In this document: positions 55,801 to 64,000 of the stretch, in pieces | Numbering within the stretch: the first letter of the stretch is position 1 | How the letters are laid out: every line of letters starts with the position of its first letter | Assembly: GCF_019649055.1 (NCBI RefSeq) | Contig: NW_026570260.1 | Location: 372,001 to 436,000, forward strand | Direction: 5' to 3' | Length of the DNA stretch: 64,000 bases | Source: Paramacrobiotus metropolitanus | Lineage: Eukaryota > Tardigrada > Eutardigrada > Parachela > Macrobiotidae | Translations under genes and position numbers: made by a program | The notes under the pieces: model-generated | The model's input: the letters and a program-made list of their open reading frames with translations, nothing else | The model's database searches: none | What the model was told of the DNA's origin: nothing

Positions 55801-57678
55801 CGAGTAAGGGGCTGGGACTGGCTCTTGTCGTTAGCATTACTCTAATCATTTGCTTCATCTACAGTTTGGCCCATAAACTGGCCGCTCTGGATGCAGAGAA
55901 GGCCGATTTGGAAAGCGAAATGCGCGACTTGCTCAAAGACATTTCAGCGTATGTATCTCGACTCCAGATCGCTTTTCGTCCAAATGAAATTAATTTCTTT
56001 TCGCCCGAGATTAAAAATTGAAAATTAATGACCAGTCGAATTTTTTTCAGATTTGAAGATGAAATGCAGAACACTAAAGCGCAGCAGCAGATCCTGCTAG
56101 AGCGCTTACAGTCTCGGCCGGAAGTGGATATAATGACCCAGACGGACTTCTCCTCGGCTGATATAGAAGCACTCCGAGCCGCCGTTAATGAGAAGGACGG
56201 GGCAATCCAGCGGATGAGCGCCCAGCTGGACAGCGAAAAACAGTCTCGTGAGCCATTGGAATCTTTGCTACAGTCCACACAGCACAAGCTGGACGTTAAA
56301 GAAACCGAGCATGCCGCGGTGACCGCCCAACTGGCCGCTGTGCAGCAGGACGCTGAGGAATTGTCATTGCGGGTGGAACAGTGCGAACGTGAGAAGAAGG
56401 ACCTTGACCGCGACCTGAAGCTGCTCACCGTGGATCGAGATTCCACCGTCAAACATTATGGCCAATTTCAAGAAGCCGTGAGAGCGGAGTTGCTAGAGAA
56501 GGACGGGACGATCGAGCGGTGGGTGGCAATAAATCAGCTTTGTTTGTTGTTTTTACTATCGACCTGTTTGTGGTTTGATGCAGCCTAACGGAAGAGGTGG
56601 AGTCGAAGACGAACATCCAAAACGCTCTGCAGGAAAACCTTAACACGGCCACGCAGGAAGTTGCTGCGTATGCTGCTGATTGCTGAATAATTGCTTAACA
56701 ATAAATAACTGAATTTCGGTTGGTTTTAAATCGTAGACTGAAGTTGAGAGTGAACGATTTGGGCGTGGAGTTGCAGAAAGCCCAGGAAGCCCACGCCGTC
56801 GTCGAGCAGATGCTGTTGGACAAGAGCCCGCCAGCTTTCTCGGCGGCGCAGCAGACCGATCTCTCGTGGGAGAGTTTGAAGGCGGAAAAGGCTAATTTGT
56901 TGGACACTATAGAGAAGCTGGTCACTGAGGTGGAGAACCTGGAAGCCCATCTAGAGACGCTGAAACAGTCCTCAGCACTGGCGCTGGACAAAAAGACACG
57001 CGAGTTGCACGCCGTTACTGACAAACTGGACCTGTACGTTGGTGGAGAATAACTAACGTCTCTGTCTTGCTTAACGTGAATGCATGGTGTGATTGTAGAG
57101 TGTCGACCGAACTGGAGACGGTCTTCGAGACCAAAAACGAGCTGGAGAAACGAGTGATCGCTTTGACGGAAGCGCTGGCTGAGTGAGTTTATCTTGATCA
57201 CAAATTAATAAACGTAACCTTAGAACCGATGTTTACGAAGAAGTACGTAAAATTTCGAAATGAACTGCGAAAGCTGAAACTAGTTATTCACATATAATAA
57301 GTGTTTATTTGGATTTCGGGTTATTAAAAGTTTTGTATGTTTTAGATTGGAAGATAAATTACACGCGGCGGAAGAAGAGCGCAACGCATTAGCCGCCGAT
57401 CAGGAAAATCTGCGCGCCAAGGCCGACCGTGTTGACAAGTGGGAGAAAGCGGCACGCAAGCAAGGTACGCTCTCCGCTCACTGGACCTTGTTTTGCACTT
57501 TGATGCATTCGATCAGCATGGTCTTTTTGTCGTAGTGGGCAAATCTCTAAAGATGATCAAGGAGGCCAACAAGAATCTGGCGGAGAGCAGTCGCGCGCCG
57601 GTGCGCACGGCGGCCTATCCGAATCCCTTGGCGGAGAAGCACAGTATGCCGCCGCAGCCGGGCAGCAGTCGGCGCTGA
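52873..57678 (+). CDS. CM1-domain coiled-coil protein (centrosomin/CDK5RAP2-like)
   Basis: About 915 aa. Exons: 52873 to about 53025 (donor uncertain), then 53151-53386, 53712-53761, 53919-54023, 54242-54339, 54518-54554, 54634-54799, 55024-55332, 55488-55803, 55865-55948, 56051-56518, 56584-56667, 56737-57033, 57099-57182, 57346-57464, 57536-57678. A Ser/Pro-rich N-terminus leads into a CM1 motif split over exons 3-4: MSTKEYNENLAKYQKEN then LELKIKCHLLQQQ, matching the KEYE-x-QL-x2-L-x-KENF-x-LKLRI consensus. CM1 binds and activates gamma-tubulin ring complexes at centrosomes. The rest is long coiled coil rich in Glu, Lys, Leu and Ala, ending in a Pro-rich basic tail. Exons 10, 12 and 14 are all exactly 84 nt and alternate with long exons having a shared W-x2-LKAEK-x-NL or TQTD motif, indicating internal duplication. 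No CM2 domain was recognised. The exon 9 acceptor is a tandem cagcag. Confidence 0.82.
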
Positions 57679-58181
57679 TCTACGAGTCTCTTCCTTTCTG
57701 TATTGTTCCTAACGTGCCTTTGCACAGATTGTATTCATGGTTTGCAATAACGTGCCTTTGTTCTTTTTGCTCATGGCAGACGGACGGAATGGTATTTTCT
57801 AAGTGTGAGTGATTCTTTCTTACGTGTCAGCGGGTGTGGCGGATGTGGTTTTTGTCGGTTTAAAGAAATGTCTTGTGGTTTATTGATGTATGATGTATCC
57901 CAAAAATAAGACATTCCTTTGCATTGATTACGCTCTATGTCCATGGGTGACGGTGTGAATATGATTAGTGGTGAAAACAGCGATGGAGAAAGGTTTTGCC
58001 GGCTGATGAATCGCTAACGATTCATCTTTCCGAGACGCAGTTTTTATTCAGACTGCCAAGGTTGGGAAAGTCCTTCAGCATAAACATTCGGTAGGTCGGC
58101 GAGGGAATAAATCAATTTTATCACGAAATGTATGGCTATCACAGATGTGTTGGTAGGAAAAAGGATTGGCAAAACTGCGCC
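57679..58181. other. Shared 3' region of convergent CM1 and cyclase genes
   Basis: About 500 bp. Minus-strand AATAAA signals at 58043-58048 and 57879-57884 and a plus-strand one at 58107-58112 mean the two 3' UTRs probably overlap. No gene seen. Confidence 0.5.
58043..58048 (-). terminator. Polyadenylation signal of guanylyl cyclase gene
   Basis: AATAAA on the minus strand, 134 nt past the cyclase stop codon; another at 57879-57884. Confidence 0.5.
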
Positions 58182-63224
<5,043 letters not shown>

Positions 63225-64000
63225 TCTTACTTTCTTGCCGCTTCTTACCGATGATAACGGTGAATTAATAATAATCGCATGCGTCAGCTCGGCGGAATTG
63301 TTTTGTCATCCCGCGGGAAAATTACAGCACACTCCACGGAGCGCCGGGTTTATTAATCCAGCGTTCATCCAACGGTAATGACACCTTCAATCAGCCGCTG
63401 TCAAGGGCGCTTCAATTACATATGTTAGGAGGAAAAAAGTGGAAGGCGGTTACTGCGGCGGATATATTGATGACAGCGCCAAGTTTATACTGGCAGCCGG
63501 CTCGCGGCGTTCACTCAATGGCTGACGCTATTGATTCCGCGGCTTGATCAACTCTGTTAACAATGCACAGAAGTATACATCGGGCGGCAGTCAATGCCGG
63601 CAACACGGCCGTTGCAGTCCCCGGTGGACTGGGAAAAGCTGCTGGTCTGGCGGTTAATTGTTGATCAATTAAACATCCAGCGCGTGCCCACAATACACCA
63701 ATGTGTATAGTATAATACACCAATGTGTATAGTATATACTGTATTGTGTGGCACCCAATATCCGCTCTCAATGGAAAACCATTCGCCGTATACACCACTT
63801 CGTGGAGTGGCAATAGAGCTGCGTGTTGATGCCGCAGTTGTTTTCCAGGGACTGCGCAGTGGGGCCATTTTTTCCACCTGCAGCATAAGTACCTGCCGTG
63901 GTTGGTGTAATTTACTTGCTAGCCGCTCTTCTGACTTCCGCAGCGGATGCACGCGACGTGGATTGCGCCTCTTCCCAATGGGTTACGCCGTCATTGTGTA
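63225..64000. other. Upstream of cyclase gene, no gene seen
   Basis: Presumed promoter region of the cyclase. Contains a perfect 22-bp direct duplication (aatacaccaatgtgtatagt + at) at 63692-63713 and 63714-63735. No exon recognised up to the window end. Confidence 0.45.

Noticed and set aside
63511-63952. Minus-strand open frames of 95-100 codons near the window end
   Set aside because: No recognisable domain; they cross the 22-bp duplication and look like noise.

Overview
The window is nuclear DNA of a small, gene-dense animal genome. Genes are spliced with canonical GT-AG introns, many only 60-70 nt long. Products are metazoan (attractin, survivin, RNF41-type RING, RBM48, NOP53, CM1 centrosomal protein, SLC14, SLC18B1-like). 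There are about 15 protein genes in 64 kb. A compact ecdysozoan, for example a tardigrade, fits, but nothing in the sequence proves the phylum. I joined exons by eye from splice sites, phase and family similarity, and most models close with consistent phase.

Layout. 0-3.4 kb: THAP/P-element transposase (+) with one frameshift. 4.5 kb: an orphan first exon of an RNF41/NRDP1-like RING ligase (-). 5.1-5.6 kb: a large foldback element. 6.0-7.1 kb: survivin-like BIR protein (+). 7.8-9.1 kb: sigma GST (+). 9.4-12.2 kb: DUF1295 membrane reductase (-). 15.0-17.0 kb: urea transporter (+). 17.1-19.4 kb: carboxypeptidase A-type zymogen (-). 21.7-22.2 kb: secreted 8-Cys peptide (+), followed by a relic of its second exon. 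23.2-24.8 kb: four-repeat protein A (-). 25.9-27.1 kb: RBM48 (+). 28.3-35.3 kb: attractin (+). 36.1-38.7 kb: carboxypeptidase B-type zymogen (+). 39.4-41.3 kb: secreted 4-Cys basic protein (-). 44.3-46.3 kb: four-repeat protein B (-). 46.5-49.0 kb: NOP53 (-). 49.8-52.0 kb: SLC18B1-like MFS carrier (+). 52.9-57.7 kb: CM1 coiled-coil protein (+). 58.2-63.2 kb: NIT-domain receptor guanylyl cyclase (-).

These are mostly independent housekeeping or physiological genes, not an operon-like system. The two carboxypeptidases are paralogs with matching exon structure and a changed specificity residue. The two four-repeat proteins are paralogs of a family I do not recognise; they are the best candidate for something undescribed. 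Other notable items are a 14-nt microexon carrying a catalytic Asp of the cyclase, a thrice-repeated two-exon coiled-coil module in the CM1 gene, hairpins inside three introns, a free-standing pre-miRNA-like hairpin, and four perfect 61-bp tandem repeats in an intron of protein B.
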